The notes: a model not told the origin generated them from the sequence alone. A stretch of 64,000 nucleotides of DNA from Paenibacillus sp. (GCF_035645195.1 NZ_DASQNA010000025.1:186001-250000), one strand, 5' to 3'; counted from the stretch's first letter, positions 40,783 to 50,981 are shown. Numbers and translations: made by a program.

Positions 40783-43700
40783 TTATTGCTTGTCGCTCTT
40801 CCGCGACGCTCCTTCGAATGCCAAGCTGTCGATGCGCAGGTCCGGCGCGTGGAACACGACGTACAGCGTATGCTGCCCCGCGAGCTTCGCATCCGATAGA
40901 TCGGCGGCGACGTCCGTATAACCCAACTCTTTTACCGTGACATTCGTATGGTTCACTGTGTACGTTCTCATGCCCGTCGTCGGCACGTCGATGGTCGCGA
41001 TCGGCGCGCTGTCCGGAGAATCGAGATGAAGCGTGATCTTGCCGCCCGGACCGTCCGTCGCGACGCTGGCCGTAACGGATCGCGAGCCGGCGAACACCGT
41101 CTTCGGAATCGCGACCCAAGCGCCGGCCTGCTTGGAACGAACGGCGTAGTAGCCGCCGACGACCTTTTCCGCCTTCAGATTCTCGGCCGTGCGCGCCTTG
41201 GACACTTCATGGTACACGACCTCGTCGGAGGCGAACGCATGGTCGAATACGTTGAACGGTTTGTTCGTCGGAAGCGCAGCCAGCGAGTCGCCGGCGATCG
41301 CGACGGCTTGCGACGCGCGAATGTCCTGCGACGACGCGCCGACCATGAACGTGTACTCGCCCGTCTCCACCTTGAACTTGCCTGCGTTGACGTCCCAAAT
41401 CGCGAGAACTTGCGGGTCGACCTCAAGGGTGACCGGCTTCGTTTCGCCGGGCGCGAGGAACACTTTCTCGAAAGCGACCAGCTGCTTTTGCGGCGCGTAT
41501 GGGCCGTAAGCGGACGCAGGGTTGCTCGCGTAGAGCTGGACGACTTCGGACGTGGCTGCCGCTCCGTCGTTCGTAACGTTGACCGTCGCTTGGAACGGCG
41601 CGTCTGCCCGCGCGTTCGCCGGGGCTGCAAAATCGCTGAAGGTGAAGCTGCTGTACGACAGCCCGTATCCGAACGGATAGGTAACCGGGGCCTTCGTATA
41701 CATGTACGTCAGCTCCGCTTCGACCGGATCGGCGTTCGCCATATCGACGGTGAAACGAGGATCGACCGTGTGACCCAGCACATCCGCGGTGTTGCCTTCC
41801 GGAATCGAATACTTGCTAATGGACGGAAGCGCGGATTGATCCGCGTACCAAGTAGATGTCAATCGCCCCGTCGGCGCGTAGTCGCCGTAGAGCACATCCG
41901 CGAGCGCGACGGCATCGTACTGCCCGCCGTATGGTTGGTACACGATCGCGGATACGTTCGGGTTGTTCTGGATCGGCTCCATCCCGACCGGGAAGCTGGA
42001 TCGAACGACGACGATCGTCTTCTTGCCCTGCGCCGCGAAGGCGGCGGATACGGCGTCGACCAGCTCATAATCGGCTTCGCCCATATTCAAGCTGGAACGA
42101 TCGTTCCCTTCTCCGGCGCTGTGGCGCGGAATGGCGCCGACGAACACGATCGCATAGTCGTCGACCGCCGCGCGCGCCGCGGCTTCTTCGCCCACGTCTT
42201 TCACGACCGTCTTCTCGAACTTCACGTTGTCCCCGCGGATGGCGGCGAACGTCGCGTTCGTCAGCGTTCCGGGAGACGTCACGAGCTTCCCGTCGCCGCT
42301 CGTCATCGCGAATCTGCCGTTCACATAATACCAGTTCGAAAATTCCCCGGAAAATCCGGTGCGGAAGCCGTTCGTAACGATGGAGACGGTCCCGTCCTGA
42401 TTCGGTTCGATGCGAAGTCTCGGCGGAATCGTGCTCGTATTGCCGAGCAGCAACTCTTGGCTCCAATCGTTGCTCGTGATGTTGAGCACCGTGCCGTCCG
42501 TGTTGCCGATGGCCGCGTTCGCCGCGCCCGGCGACGTGACCCAGCGGCCGTTGAATACGGAGCGCAAGCTCGAGCCTTCCTGTCCCCAATCGTACAATTC
42601 GAACAGATGCGCGGCGTTCGACGGGTCGAGCGGCTCCGAAGTCGTGACGAGGCTCGCGCCTTCCGGCGGCGCGCTCGGATCCGCGCTGACCGTCTTTCCG
42701 TTCAGCTTGGACGTCAAACCGATGACGGCTGCGCCGGTGTCATAAGACACGTTGCCGCTTCCGATTTCCTTAATGATCGCGAGCAGCGGCGAGATGCCCG
42801 AATTCGGAAGCGGCGGCGTGTCCCGCAGCGAAGCCGTCGGCTTGAACCGGGCGTCGGCGTAAATGCCGGAGATCGCCGCCGACTCGTTCTTGCTAAGCGG
42901 CAGCGCGCCGTCGTTCTTCAGCAGCACGATGCTTTCCCGCGCGGCCTGCAGCGCGATCTCTTGATGCTCGGGCACGAGATACGTCGACTGCGTCGCCGAT
43001 ACGTCTTTCGCGTACGGCGCGAACGGGTAGTACTTCGGAATGCCGTTCTCGTCGACCTCGTTGAAAATGCCGACGCGCACCATTTGATTGACGTGCGGAC
43101 GCGCCGCTTCAATCAAATCCTCTTTCGTGATGCCGTACAAGCCCTGTTCGACGGCGTCGACCAGCGCGAGCACGTCGGCGAGACCGTTAGCCGGATTCGG
43201 CGAAGGTCTGCCGGCGTTCGCCTTCGCGAGCGCCATCAGAACGGTCGCATGCGTGCGGTCGACGGCGTACTTCGTGTCGTAGCCGTTCCCCTGCGTGTTT
43301 TCGCCGAACACATGCGCATCCGCGTTGAAGTCGGGCGAACTGTACGCCCCGTACTTCGCGAAGTTGTTCGCATGCAATTGAATCGGAGACAAAATATTCG
43401 GGATGCCGTTCGTCCGGCCGAACGACGTCATGACGCCGGACACCGAGCCGGAGGCGAGCGCCGGCAGCGCCGAGCGCGTCTGGTATTCGAACAGGGCCCT
43501 CGCGCCAGCGCTGTTGCTGGCCGAGAAGCGGTACCACTGCGAGTTGTATACGGAGTAATGCTTCGTGCCGACGGCCGCGCGCATCCAGAAGCCGCCGTCG
43601 CTTTCCGGCAGGTCGGTTCCGCCGAGGCCGGCCGCCATCCGATCGACCAGCGTGGCGGCCAAGTATGGATCCTCCGCATAGCCTTCGTCGAAACGGCCGC

Positions 43701-44247
43701 TTAACGGGTTGATCCGCAAATCCGTCTCCACCGTGAAGGCTACCGTCGTAGATGCGTTCGGGCCCCCATGGATGTTCGATTCGCCCTGTTTCACTTTGAG
43801 CGTGCTGATTTTTTCGCTCCCGATCACGCGGCCGATGTCGGACAGCAGCTGTTTGTTCCACGTTTGGCCCATGCCGACGAGCGCCGGGAAATCGGTAGAG
43901 ACCCCCTGCACGTTGTCGGCGGCCGACAGCGCCCCCGGAATGACCTTCCCGGCGTTGGCGCCCCGCTGCAGCGTGTAATGATTGCGCGATCCCGTCGCGT
44001 ACACCGCGGGTCCCTCAAGCCCCGTGTATGCGAAATAGGCGTCCACGAACGCATCCAAGTGATCGGGGTTCCCGTCGAACAGCGGCATGCCGTCGAATAC
44101 GCCGCCGACCTGCCGTTGGAAGACGATTTCCTCTTCGCCGCCCTGCACGGCCTCCGCGTACGGCGCCGCCCCGCTTCCGATCAGCGACAGCCCCAGCACA
44201 GCCGCAAGACATGTTTTTGCAATCGTTCGAAATCCGGCGTTCCGCAA
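40783..44247 (-). CDS. Large secreted GH3 glycoside hydrolase with inserted and C-terminal accessory domains
   Basis: This 1154-residue protein has a signal peptide (about 1-32, hydrophobic core LAAVLGLSLIGSG, ending AEA). The GH3 N-terminal barrel includes STDFPALVGMGQTWN, RFDEGYAEDPYLAATLVDRM, GTKHYSVYN and GVMTSFGRTNGIPN; the nucleophile region near GAYSSPDFNADA is divergent from the usual SDW. The GH3 C-terminal alpha/beta sandwich begins RESIVLLKNDGALPL and resumes DDYAIVFVGAIPRHSAGEGNDRSS, interrupted by a beta-rich insert (about 520-700; NGRWVTSPG-type repeats, fascin/trefoil-like). A fibronectin-III-like domain (TYPFGYGLSYSSF onward) and a CBM6-like C-terminal domain follow. It probably releases sugars at the cell surface for the ABC transporter encoded just upstream. 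Confidence 0.87.
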   Translation of the reverse strand: MRNAGFRTIAKTCLAAVLGLSLIGSGAAPYAEAVQGGEEEIVFQRQVGGVFDGMPLFDGNPDHLDAFVDAYFAYTGLEGPAVYATGSRNHYTLQRGANAGKVIPGALSAADNVQGVSTDFPALVGMGQTWNKQLLSDIGRVIGSEKISTLKVKQGESNIHGGPNASTTVAFTVETDLRINPLSGRFDEGYAEDPYLAATLVDRMAAGLGGTDLPESDGGFWMRAAVGTKHYSVYNSQWYRFSASNSAGARALFEYQTRSALPALASGSVSGVMTSFGRTNGIPNILSPIQLHANNFAKYGAYSSPDFNADAHVFGENTQGNGYDTKYAVDRTHATVLMALAKANAGRPSPNPANGLADVLALVDAVEQGLYGITKEDLIEAARPHVNQMVRVGIFNEVDENGIPKYYPFAPYAKDVSATQSTYLVPEHQEIALQAARESIVLLKNDGALPLSKNESAAISGIYADARFKPTASLRDTPPLPNSGISPLLAIIKEIGSGNVSYDTGAAVIGLTSKLNGKTVSADPSAPPEGASLVTTSEPLDPSNAAHLFELYDWGQEGSSLRSVFNGRWVTSPGAANAAIGNTDGTVLNITSNDWSQELLLGNTSTIPPRLRIEPNQDGTVSIVTNGFRTGFSGEFSNWYYVNGRFAMTSGDGKLVTSPGTLTNATFAAIRGDNVKFEKTVVKDVGEEAAARAAVDDYAIVFVGAIPRHSAGEGNDRSSLNMGEADYELVDAVSAAFAAQGKKTIVVVRSSFPVGMEPIQNNPNVSAIVYQPYGGQYDAVALADVLYGDYAPTGRLTSTWYADQSALPSISKYSIPEGNTADVLGHTVDPRFTVDMANADPVEAELTYMYTKAPVTYPFGYGLSYSSFTFSDFAAPANARADAPFQATVNVTNDGAAATSEVVQLYASNPASAYGPYAPQKQLVAFEKVFLAPGETKPVTLEVDPQVLAIWDVNAGKFKVETGEYTFMVGASSQDIRASQAVAIAGDSLAALPTNKPFNVFDHAFASDEVVYHEVSKARTAENLKAEKVVGGYYAVRSKQAGAWVAIPKTVFAGSRSVTASVATDGPGGKITLHLDSPDSAPIATIDVPTTGMRTYTVNHTNVTVKELGYTDVAADLSDAKLAGQHTLYVVFHAPDLRIDSLAFEGASRKSDKQ

Positions 44248-44343
44248 AATACCTCATCCTTCCCTGGATTGAATATGCTGCTAACTGCCGACGCGCCTGT
44301 CCGACTTAGCGACCACCCCCTTTGCGATAAGCGAAGCGTCCCT

Positions 44344-45174
44344 CTATCCCTTGACCGACCCGGCCGTCATGCCCGCGACGATTTTATTGTTGAAGAAGAT
44401 GAACAAAATGAGCGGCGGAATCGTAATGAGCAAGATGTTCATAAACAGCAGGTTATACTGCGAGACGAACTGGCTCATGAAGTTGTACAAGGTGAGCTGC
44501 ACCGTCGCGTTCTTCGAGCCCGGAAAAAAATAGAGCGGGTTGGTGAAGTCGTTGAAGATCGAAACGGACGAGGTGACGATGATCGTCGCGGTGACCGGTT
44601 GAAGCAGCGGAAAAATCATACGGAAAAACAACCGGAAGCCGCCGCAGCCGTCCATGATCGCGGCTTCGTCGATTTCCCTCGGAATGCTGGCCATGAAATT
44701 GCGGTACAGCAGCACGCCGAACGGAAAACCGAGCGCGACTTCGACCAACACGATCCCCGTCATCGTTTTGAACAGTCCGAGCCCGTTCAGCACCCAGATC
44801 GTCGGCACGATCGCCGGCGGGATGATGAGCCCGGCCAGGACAAAAAACGTGATCCACGGCGTGTACCGATCTTTCCTGCGTTGCATGACGAACGCCGCCA
44901 TCGCGCACACGACGACCATCACGACGATCGACAACACCGTCAGCAAGGTGCTGTTGTAGAACGCGCGCAGCAGCATGAAGTCGCGCGCGCTCACGACTTC
45001 CCGAACGTTGTCCCACAAGTAAACGGCGGACGGCCAAGCCATGTTGAGTGCGGACGCCTCTTTGCTGTCTTTGAGCGCATTGACGAACACGAAATAGAGC
45101 GGAACCCAGAAAATGACGACGGAGAGCAGCACGGCGACCGTTTCGACGACGATCCTCGGGGCGGCGCGTTTCAT
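44344..45174 (-). CDS. CUT1 carbohydrate ABC transporter permease, MalG type
   Basis: This 276-residue inner-membrane permease has six helices. The EAA loop that docks the ATPase appears as EIDEAAIMDGCGGFRLFFRMIFPLLQP. The C-terminal ending TAGSVKG is typical of MalG-type proteins. Its ATG overlaps the preceding MalF-type gene by four bases. No ATPase gene is present, as usual for CUT1 systems that share MsmX. It is followed by the GH3 gene 96 bp later in the same direction. Confidence 0.94.
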   Translation of the reverse strand: MKRAAPRIVVETVAVLLSVVIFWVPLYFVFVNALKDSKEASALNMAWPSAVYLWDNVREVVSARDFMLLRAFYNSTLLTVLSIVVMVVVCAMAAFVMQRRKDRYTPWITFFVLAGLIIPPAIVPTIWVLNGLGLFKTMTGIVLVEVALGFPFGVLLYRNFMASIPREIDEAAIMDGCGGFRLFFRMIFPLLQPVTATIIVTSSVSIFNDFTNPLYFFPGSKNATVQLTLYNFMSQFVSQYNLLFMNILLITIPPLILFIFFNNKIVAGMTAGSVKG

Positions 45175-46037
45175 AAGTCCACCTCTTTCCGATTCAGATA
45201 CATCGTAAGCGGGTAAGCCAGCAGCGCGACGAAGAGGAACAAGATGACGTTGCCGGCTGTAGCCAGACCGTAAAATCCGGCTTGGTACTGTTTATAGATG
45301 ATCGAAGCGATCAAGTCCGTCGTAAAGCCCGGTCCGCCTCTGGTCATCGTCCAGACGAGGTCGAACGAACGCAGGCCGCCGATGAACGCAAGTACGATAA
45401 CGGCATTCGTGGCCGGACGGCTCAGCGGCACGATAATGTTCCAAAATTTATCCCAAGCGTTGCCGCCGTCGATATGCAGCGCTTCGTAATATTCCTCCGG
45501 AATCGACATAATGCCGGCGATGTAGATGACCGTCGCGAATCCGACGCCTTTCCATACGTCGACGAGGGCAACGGACAGCAGCGCGATGCGGGTGTCCCCC
45601 AGCCAATCGGGGCCGACGATGCCGAACGCTCCGAGCGCGACGTTGAACAACCCTTGCGACGGGTGCATCATCATGCTGAACGCGATCCCGACGGCGATCG
45701 TGCTCACCAGCGTCGGGAAGAAAACGACCGATCGCAAATACGCTCTCGTTTTAATATTGGTCGTGAGGAACACCCCGAGGAGCAAGCCGAGAACGACTTT
45801 GAGGGAGCAGGTCACGACCGCGTAGACGAACGTATTTCGAAATCCGATGCTCAGCGAGGCTTCCTGAAAGAACGTTACGAAATTATCCAGTCCGATGAAC
45901 TCCCAGTCCGCCAGCGTCCATCTCGTCATGCTGAAGAAGAACGACATCACGGTAGGCAGAATGAAGATGACGAGATAAATGAGCGCCGCAGGCAGGATGA
46001 AGTAATAGGTATAGGTCTTCTTGACGACCTTGTTCAT
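45171..46037 (-). CDS. CUT1 carbohydrate ABC transporter permease, MalF type
   Basis: This 288-residue permease has six hydrophobic segments. The EAA-type loop appears as IPEEYYEALHIDGGNAWDKFWNIIVPLSRPA. It forms the heterodimeric channel with the MalG-type protein. It begins 75 bp after the binding-protein gene and overlaps malG by ATGA. Length and motif are normal for oligosaccharide importers in Paenibacillaceae. Confidence 0.94.
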   Translation of the reverse strand: MNKVVKKTYTYYFILPAALIYLVIFILPTVMSFFFSMTRWTLADWEFIGLDNFVTFFQEASLSIGFRNTFVYAVVTCSLKVVLGLLLGVFLTTNIKTRAYLRSVVFFPTLVSTIAVGIAFSMMMHPSQGLFNVALGAFGIVGPDWLGDTRIALLSVALVDVWKGVGFATVIYIAGIMSIPEEYYEALHIDGGNAWDKFWNIIVPLSRPATNAVIVLAFIGGLRSFDLVWTMTRGGPGFTTDLIASIIYKQYQAGFYGLATAGNVILFLFVALLAYPLTMYLNRKEVDL

Positions 46038-46112
46038 CGCGTTTCTCTCCTCATGTCCTGTCGTGAATTCGGCCCTGCCAGCATGCGCAGGGCCGAACCG
46101 ATTCCATGCCGA

Positions 46113-47501
46113 TTACCAGCCTTCCAGACCGAGCTGCTGCGCTTGCTTCTCGACGTCCTTGTCGTAGGCGGCCGCGGCGTCTTCGGCCGAACGGAGACCG
46201 GAGCCGACCTCGACCGTGAAATGCTCCAAATTCGGCCCTTTGATCGGAGACAAGAATTCCAGCGCCGGCGCCGTCATGTTGTTCTCGAAATACGGGAGCA
46301 TGTCGAGAATGACCTGAGGCGTATCTTCCGGCATCTCCGCGCCTTTGACGACGTACGGACCGGACGGCTTCGACACTTGGGACATCGCCGCGATCCCTTC
46401 GACGGAGGCGACGAACTCCACGAATTTTTTCGCTTCTTCGATATGCTGGCCGTTCTTGTATATATAGGCGGCTCCAGGCATCCAGACGGTTAACCCGTTC
46501 TGATCCGCGCTGTCGCCCGGCTGCGCGAAGAAGCCGATGTTGTCGATCTGCTCCGGGTTGTTTTGCACGAGAGCAGGCACGGCGAACGTAAGCATCGGAT
46601 AGTGGGCGCCTTGACCTTCGGCGAGCATCTTCAACCCGCCGTCGTAGGTCGTGGCGAGGAAGTCTTTGTTCATGTATCCGACGGTTTCCTCCAGCTTCTG
46701 GAAGCTGCGCAGCGCCGCCGGCGTCGTTGCGTATTTCGCCTTATTGGCGGTGTAATCGGCCGCGAAATTCGGAACCTGCGCCTGCACGTTGTAGTAGTCC
46801 GCCAGCATGATCAACTGTGACGTCCACGTTTCTTTGTACGATCCGATGATCGGCGTAAGGCCGGCCGCTTTAATTTTGTCGTTGTTCTCCATCAGCTCCG
46901 CCCACGTTTTGGGGATGGACAGCCCGAGGTCCGCATATATTTTCTTGTTATAAAACCAGCCGCCGCCCATCGTCGAACCGACCGGCGCGCCGTACACCTT
47001 GCCGTTGAACGTGACGGTCGGTTTGAACGAATCGATGACGTTCGCTTGGAACGGTTCGTTCGTCAAGTCGACCATGTTTTGCTCCGGATTCAACGCCTGC
47101 ATTAAGGAACCGGAGTTGTAGAAGAACACGTCATTCATATCGCCGGTAGCGAGGCGCGTCTTCACGAAGTTATCGCCTTCTGCCCCCTGCGGCCGCGTCT
47201 CGTGCTCGACCGTGATGTGCGGGTACTTCGCCTGGAACGCTTCAATCAGAGCCTTCGCGCCGTTCACTGCATCCTGCGTATTGTCCGTCAACAACGAAAT
47301 CGTAACGGGCTCGGGCGCGGCCTCTTCCTTCGCCGCCGCTTCCGTTGCCGTTTCCGACGTCGTCGCCGCCGCGGCACCTTCGGAAGCGCTTCCATCTTCC
47401 TTCGACGCCGGCTCCGCCCCGCCGCTGCAAGCCGCGAGCAAACTGATCAACATCGCGCCGCTGACGAGTAAACTAGCGGCATTCTTTTTCGTACTCCGCA
47501 T
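46113..47501 (-). CDS. Extracellular sugar-binding lipoprotein of the CUT1 transporter
   Basis: This protein of about 462 residues is a family 1 solute-binding protein. The lipobox is LLAAC (Cys25), followed by a Glu/Ala-rich tether (about 28-65). The domain shows ISLLTDNTQDAVNGAKALIEAFQAKYPHI, GGGWFYNKKIYADLGLSIPKTWAEL and a late PMLTFAVPALVQ region. The ATG at 47501 follows GAGGGGGATCC; the in-frame extension to 47591 would run through a terminator stem and lacks a signal peptide. It delivers oligosaccharides to the downstream MalF/MalG pair and is probably induced by the YesM/YesN pair encoded upstream. Confidence 0.93.
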   Translation of the reverse strand: MRSTKKNAASLLVSGAMLISLLAACSGGAEPASKEDGSASEGAAAATTSETATEAAAKEEAAPEPVTISLLTDNTQDAVNGAKALIEAFQAKYPHITVEHETRPQGAEGDNFVKTRLATGDMNDVFFYNSGSLMQALNPEQNMVDLTNEPFQANVIDSFKPTVTFNGKVYGAPVGSTMGGGWFYNKKIYADLGLSIPKTWAELMENNDKIKAAGLTPIIGSYKETWTSQLIMLADYYNVQAQVPNFAADYTANKAKYATTPAALRSFQKLEETVGYMNKDFLATTYDGGLKMLAEGQGAHYPMLTFAVPALVQNNPEQIDNIGFFAQPGDSADQNGLTVWMPGAAYIYKNGQHIEEAKKFVEFVASVEGIAAMSQVSKPSGPYVVKGAEMPEDTPQVILDMLPYFENNMTAPALEFLSPIKGPNLEHFTVEVGSGLRSAEDAAAAYDKDVEKQAQQLGLEGW

Positions 47502-47564
47502 GTGGATCCCCCTCTTCAAGTGTTTGCCTAGGGATTGGGCTCCCTGTAATTCGATTATAAAAAG

Positions 47565-47587
47565 GGCAGCGCCGCGGCGGCACTGCC
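47565..47587 (-). terminator. Terminator after the 502-residue response regulator
   Basis: GGCAG/CTGCC with an inner GCCGC/GCGGC stem, followed on the minus strand by CTTTTTATAATC. It lies 29 bp after the regulator stop and before the binding-protein gene. Confidence 0.75.
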
Positions 47588-47615
47588 TCATTTCATAGAT
47601 TGACCTGCGGTTTCT

Positions 47616-49124
47616 TTAGGTCGGAGCGGCGCCCGCTTTTTTCAGGAACGGCTGCTCCTCTTTGTACTGTCCCGGCGTACAGCCCGTGAACTTCTTGAAC
47701 ACCTCGGAGAAATGCCGGTACGAGTGGTATCCGACCTGCTCGCAAACATCGTTGACCTTGACGCCTTTGGACAACAGCTTTTTCGCCAGCTCCATCCGCT
47801 CGCGAGTCACATACCGAATATATGTCTCCCCCAAGACTTCCTTAAATAGGACGCTCAAATAAGACGGGTTCATTCCGACATGCTCCGCGACTTCCTCCAG
47901 CGACAAGTTTGCGGATATGTGCTCCGCGATGAAGGCGCGCGCTTTCCCTACGGCGCCGTGTTTGCTCGTTTCCCTGCTTTCGAGAGACCAAGCCGCGATC
48001 TCCTCCATCTTCTCGCGGAACCATTCCAGCATTTTCCCCTTCGCAAGCATGTCGCGGATTTCGACGTGCGGCACAAATCGCTCGCGGCTCCGCTCCGCCC
48101 CGCCCTCCTTCGACACTTCCAGCGCCAAGTAAATCAGCTTTACCATTTCCCGTTCGGCAACCTCCGGATCCACCTTCTCTTCTTGAATCCATGCGATAAA
48201 CCGATCGACCTCTTCCATCAAGCCGTCATGGTCGCCGACGCGCATCTTCAGCGTGATCGCCTCTTCCCGCTCGCTCAGCCCGTCCGGCGCCGTTAGAATG
48301 TCTCCTAATTGCTCGAAGCGAAGCAGGCCCTTCATCTTTAGGAAATACGCGCAGCGCAGCGCCCGTTTCGCTTCTTGGTAACCGACGGCGGCTTGCGACA
48401 GATCGAACACAGTGCGTCCGGCCCCGGCGACGAGTTCCGACTGCTCCGTCTCCTCTGCGATCCGATCCCAAAACTCGAATGTCGGCGGAAGCAGGTGAAA
48501 GACGACCGTCAGCCGCTCCTCGCCGTTCCGCAGCGCGACCGTCCGATATTCCGGCTGCTCCGGCAGCGCGAACGCATCGGAACAGGCGAGGATCGTCGCG
48601 CAGGCGATGTGATCGGCCTCCGGACCGAAATAGTCCCGCCACTTCCGTACGGCGTCTTCGCCGAGCAGCAGCAGATCCAACGTCGCTTTCTCGAGAAGCT
48701 CCCGCTTGCTGTCCTCCCACTTTTCTTTCAAGACGGCGGTTTCGTGCTGGGTCCGAATTTTGTCGAGCGACTTGCGGATCGCCTGCTCGATCGTTTGTAC
48801 GGAAATCGGCTTCTGCAAATAATCCGCGACCCCCAATTGGATCGCGCGCTTCACGTATTCGAATTCGTTGAACCCGCTGAACACGATGCAGTACGTTTCC
48901 GGCGCTTCCTTCAAAATGGCTTCGACCAGCTGCAGGCCGTCCATGCCGGGCATCCGAATATCCGTCAGCACGATGTCCGGCCGTTCGCGGCGGAACAGCG
49001 CCAGCGCCGCGACGCCCTCCGCTGCGGTGCCCGCGAATTCGATCCCGAAGCCGCGCCAGTCGATCATCGATTGAAGGCCTTCCAACACAAGGTACTCGTC
49101 GTCGAACGCAACCGCTTTCAACAT
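47616..49124 (-). CDS. YesN-type response regulator, AraC output
   Basis: This 502-residue regulator has a receiver with phospho-Asp55 in LTDIRMPG and Lys in YLQKPISV, a long alpha-helical middle region (about 130-390), and a C-terminal AraC HTH: LEEVAEHVGMNPSYLSVLFKE, VNDVCEQVGYHSYRHFSEVFKK and CTPGQYKEE. The preceding kinase gene ends 15 bp upstream. It most likely activates the sugar ABC transporter/GH3 operon that follows it. Confidence 0.94.
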   Translation of the reverse strand: MLKAVAFDDEYLVLEGLQSMIDWRGFGIEFAGTAAEGVAALALFRRERPDIVLTDIRMPGMDGLQLVEAILKEAPETYCIVFSGFNEFEYVKRAIQLGVADYLQKPISVQTIEQAIRKSLDKIRTQHETAVLKEKWEDSKRELLEKATLDLLLLGEDAVRKWRDYFGPEADHIACATILACSDAFALPEQPEYRTVALRNGEERLTVVFHLLPPTFEFWDRIAEETEQSELVAGAGRTVFDLSQAAVGYQEAKRALRCAYFLKMKGLLRFEQLGDILTAPDGLSEREEAITLKMRVGDHDGLMEEVDRFIAWIQEEKVDPEVAEREMVKLIYLALEVSKEGGAERSRERFVPHVEIRDMLAKGKMLEWFREKMEEIAAWSLESRETSKHGAVGKARAFIAEHISANLSLEEVAEHVGMNPSYLSVLFKEVLGETYIRYVTRERMELAKKLLSKGVKVNDVCEQVGYHSYRHFSEVFKKFTGCTPGQYKEEQPFLKKAGAAPT

Positions 49125-49139
49125 GTGTCGTTCCCTCCC

Positions 49140-50894
49140 TTATCGTTCCGGCTTCAGCCGCAAGGCGACCCTCGTTCCTTCTCCGGGGCGGCTCGAGATG
49201 TCGAGCGTGCCGAACTCCCCGTAATACAGCGCTAACCGCTCCTTGACGTTGCGCAGCCCGTAGCCTTGCTCCGTCTTCGCGACATCGTCGATCCCGACCC
49301 CGTCGTCTTCCACCGTAAAGACGATGCATTCGCCGTCCCGCCTGCCCGAAACGCGAATCGTGCCCGGTCCGGCCCTCGGCTCTAAGCCGTGGTAAATCGC
49401 GTTCTCGACCAGCGGCTGCAGCAGCAGCTTCAAGATGCCGACGCCCATGATCGATTCGTCGACGTCCTGAATGTAGGCGAACCGGTTGTTGTACCGGATG
49501 TTTTGGATCGTCAAATAATGCTCGATATGCTTTAACTCTTTGAAAATGGGAATCGTTTCTTGCCCTTTGTTCAAGCTTAATTGGAAGCTCTCGGACAACG
49601 ACAGCGCCATTTGCGCGATATCTTTCGGGTCTTTGTTTAACGTCGCCATCCAGTAGATCGAGTCCAGCGTGTTGTAAAGAAAATGCGGCTTAATTTGAGC
49701 CTGCAGCGCCCGCAATTCCGCTTCGCGCTCTTTCAGTGCGGATTTCAGCAGTTTCTCGTTCAGCTCGACGTTTTCCGCGGCCATCCGTTTGAACGTTTCG
49801 CCGATCGCGCCGACCTCGTCCTGCTCGAACGTCTCCGCGAACTCCCGGGTGCCTTTGGTCCATTCGAGCATCATTTTCTTCAGCTGCAGCAGCGGCCGGG
49901 TGATGCTGCTCGAGATAAGGAACGAAAACAAGATCGCGACGAACGCGATCGAAGAAGCGATGAGCGAAGTGAACGTTCCGATTTGGTTCGAAGGCTGCAA
50001 CAGCTCTTTGATTTCGATCAAGTGCAGAAACATCCACTGCGTCGTCTCGTTACGGTACCGGCTGATCAAAAAACCTTCCCGCTTCAACCGTTCTTCGATC
50101 GAAGCCAGCGTGCTTTCCCCTTGCAAGCCCGGCGGCAGCGGTTGGGCCGAATAGACGACCTGGGCGCGCTCCCCCGAGCCGTCGATCGCGAGGAACTCTC
50201 CGCCATACGGATTCGTTTTCGCGAAAATCGTGCCGAACACCGTCTTCGATACGTTGACGATGACCATGCCGATCGGTTCTCCGTTCAAGCTGGACGGGTC
50301 TCGGTACAGCTTCACCGCGGAGAACGACTTGTCGGAGTCGCCGAGCACGTTATAGCTGAAAAACACGGTCCGGCCGCGCGCTTCCGAAGCCGTCGCATAC
50401 CATGGTTCCCTCGGAATCGCGGTGCGTCGGTCCCCGCTCTCGTATATGCCGGTATCGTCGGAGCGGCCGATGCAGTACGGATCCAGCTCCAGGTTCAACA
50501 GACAGACCGACTCGACGAACCTCGAATCGAGGAAATTGTTGTTGATCAACCGTTGTATTTGGCTGTGCATTCGCATCCGGATCGCGATTTGCTCCTGTTC
50601 GGTGCGGCCCGTACTGTTCACGAGATCGCTCCGGATCGGTTCATCCATGACGATCGCCCGGCTGAGATGAATCATGTTCCGAAACAGCAGATCCGCCACC
50701 TCGCTCGACGTGCGAAGATGGTCTTCGTTTTTCTGCGTATTCGTTTCCATCAGCGTATTTTTGGCGACGTTGTAGGACACGTACCCGAGAACGAACAATG
50801 GGGGCACGGTCAGGAAAATCATCGCGGTCAAAAAACGGGTGCGGATCCGGCGAAAGCGGGAAAAGACAAACCATTTGTACCTTCGATGGTCCAT
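49140..50894 (-). CDS. YesM-type sensor histidine kinase
   Basis: This membrane kinase of about 584 residues has helices at about 22-41 and 306-330 flanking a large extracellular domain. The latter includes PREPWYATASEARGRTVFFS (Cache-type). HAMP follows, then the His_kinase motif AQIKPHFLYN with phospho-His404, N-box LVENAIYHG and G-box DDGVGI. The ATG at 50894 has GGAGGCGAT seven nt upstream; the ORF opens 15 codons earlier at 50939 without a ribosome site. It senses presumably an oligosaccharide, possibly through the neighbouring binding protein. Confidence 0.93.
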   Translation of the reverse strand: MDHRRYKWFVFSRFRRIRTRFLTAMIFLTVPPLFVLGYVSYNVAKNTLMETNTQKNEDHLRTSSEVADLLFRNMIHLSRAIVMDEPIRSDLVNSTGRTEQEQIAIRMRMHSQIQRLINNNFLDSRFVESVCLLNLELDPYCIGRSDDTGIYESGDRRTAIPREPWYATASEARGRTVFFSYNVLGDSDKSFSAVKLYRDPSSLNGEPIGMVIVNVSKTVFGTIFAKTNPYGGEFLAIDGSGERAQVVYSAQPLPPGLQGESTLASIEERLKREGFLISRYRNETTQWMFLHLIEIKELLQPSNQIGTFTSLIASSIAFVAILFSFLISSSITRPLLQLKKMMLEWTKGTREFAETFEQDEVGAIGETFKRMAAENVELNEKLLKSALKEREAELRALQAQIKPHFLYNTLDSIYWMATLNKDPKDIAQMALSLSESFQLSLNKGQETIPIFKELKHIEHYLTIQNIRYNNRFAYIQDVDESIMGVGILKLLLQPLVENAIYHGLEPRAGPGTIRVSGRRDGECIVFTVEDDGVGIDDVAKTEQGYGLRNVKERLALYYGEFGTLDISSRPGEGTRVALRLKPER

Positions 50895-50981
50895 GGGGAT
50901 CGCCTCCGATTCGCTCGTTGCAACGTGAAAACGGGGCACAATTCGCCGGGCCTCGTGCGGCCGGCGAAATCGCCCCTTTAC

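Noticed and set aside
40948-43704. 918-residue plus-strand open frame opposite the GH3 gene
   Set aside because: Antisense shadow of the GH3 coding sequence; no recognisable domain and Arg/Val-rich composition.
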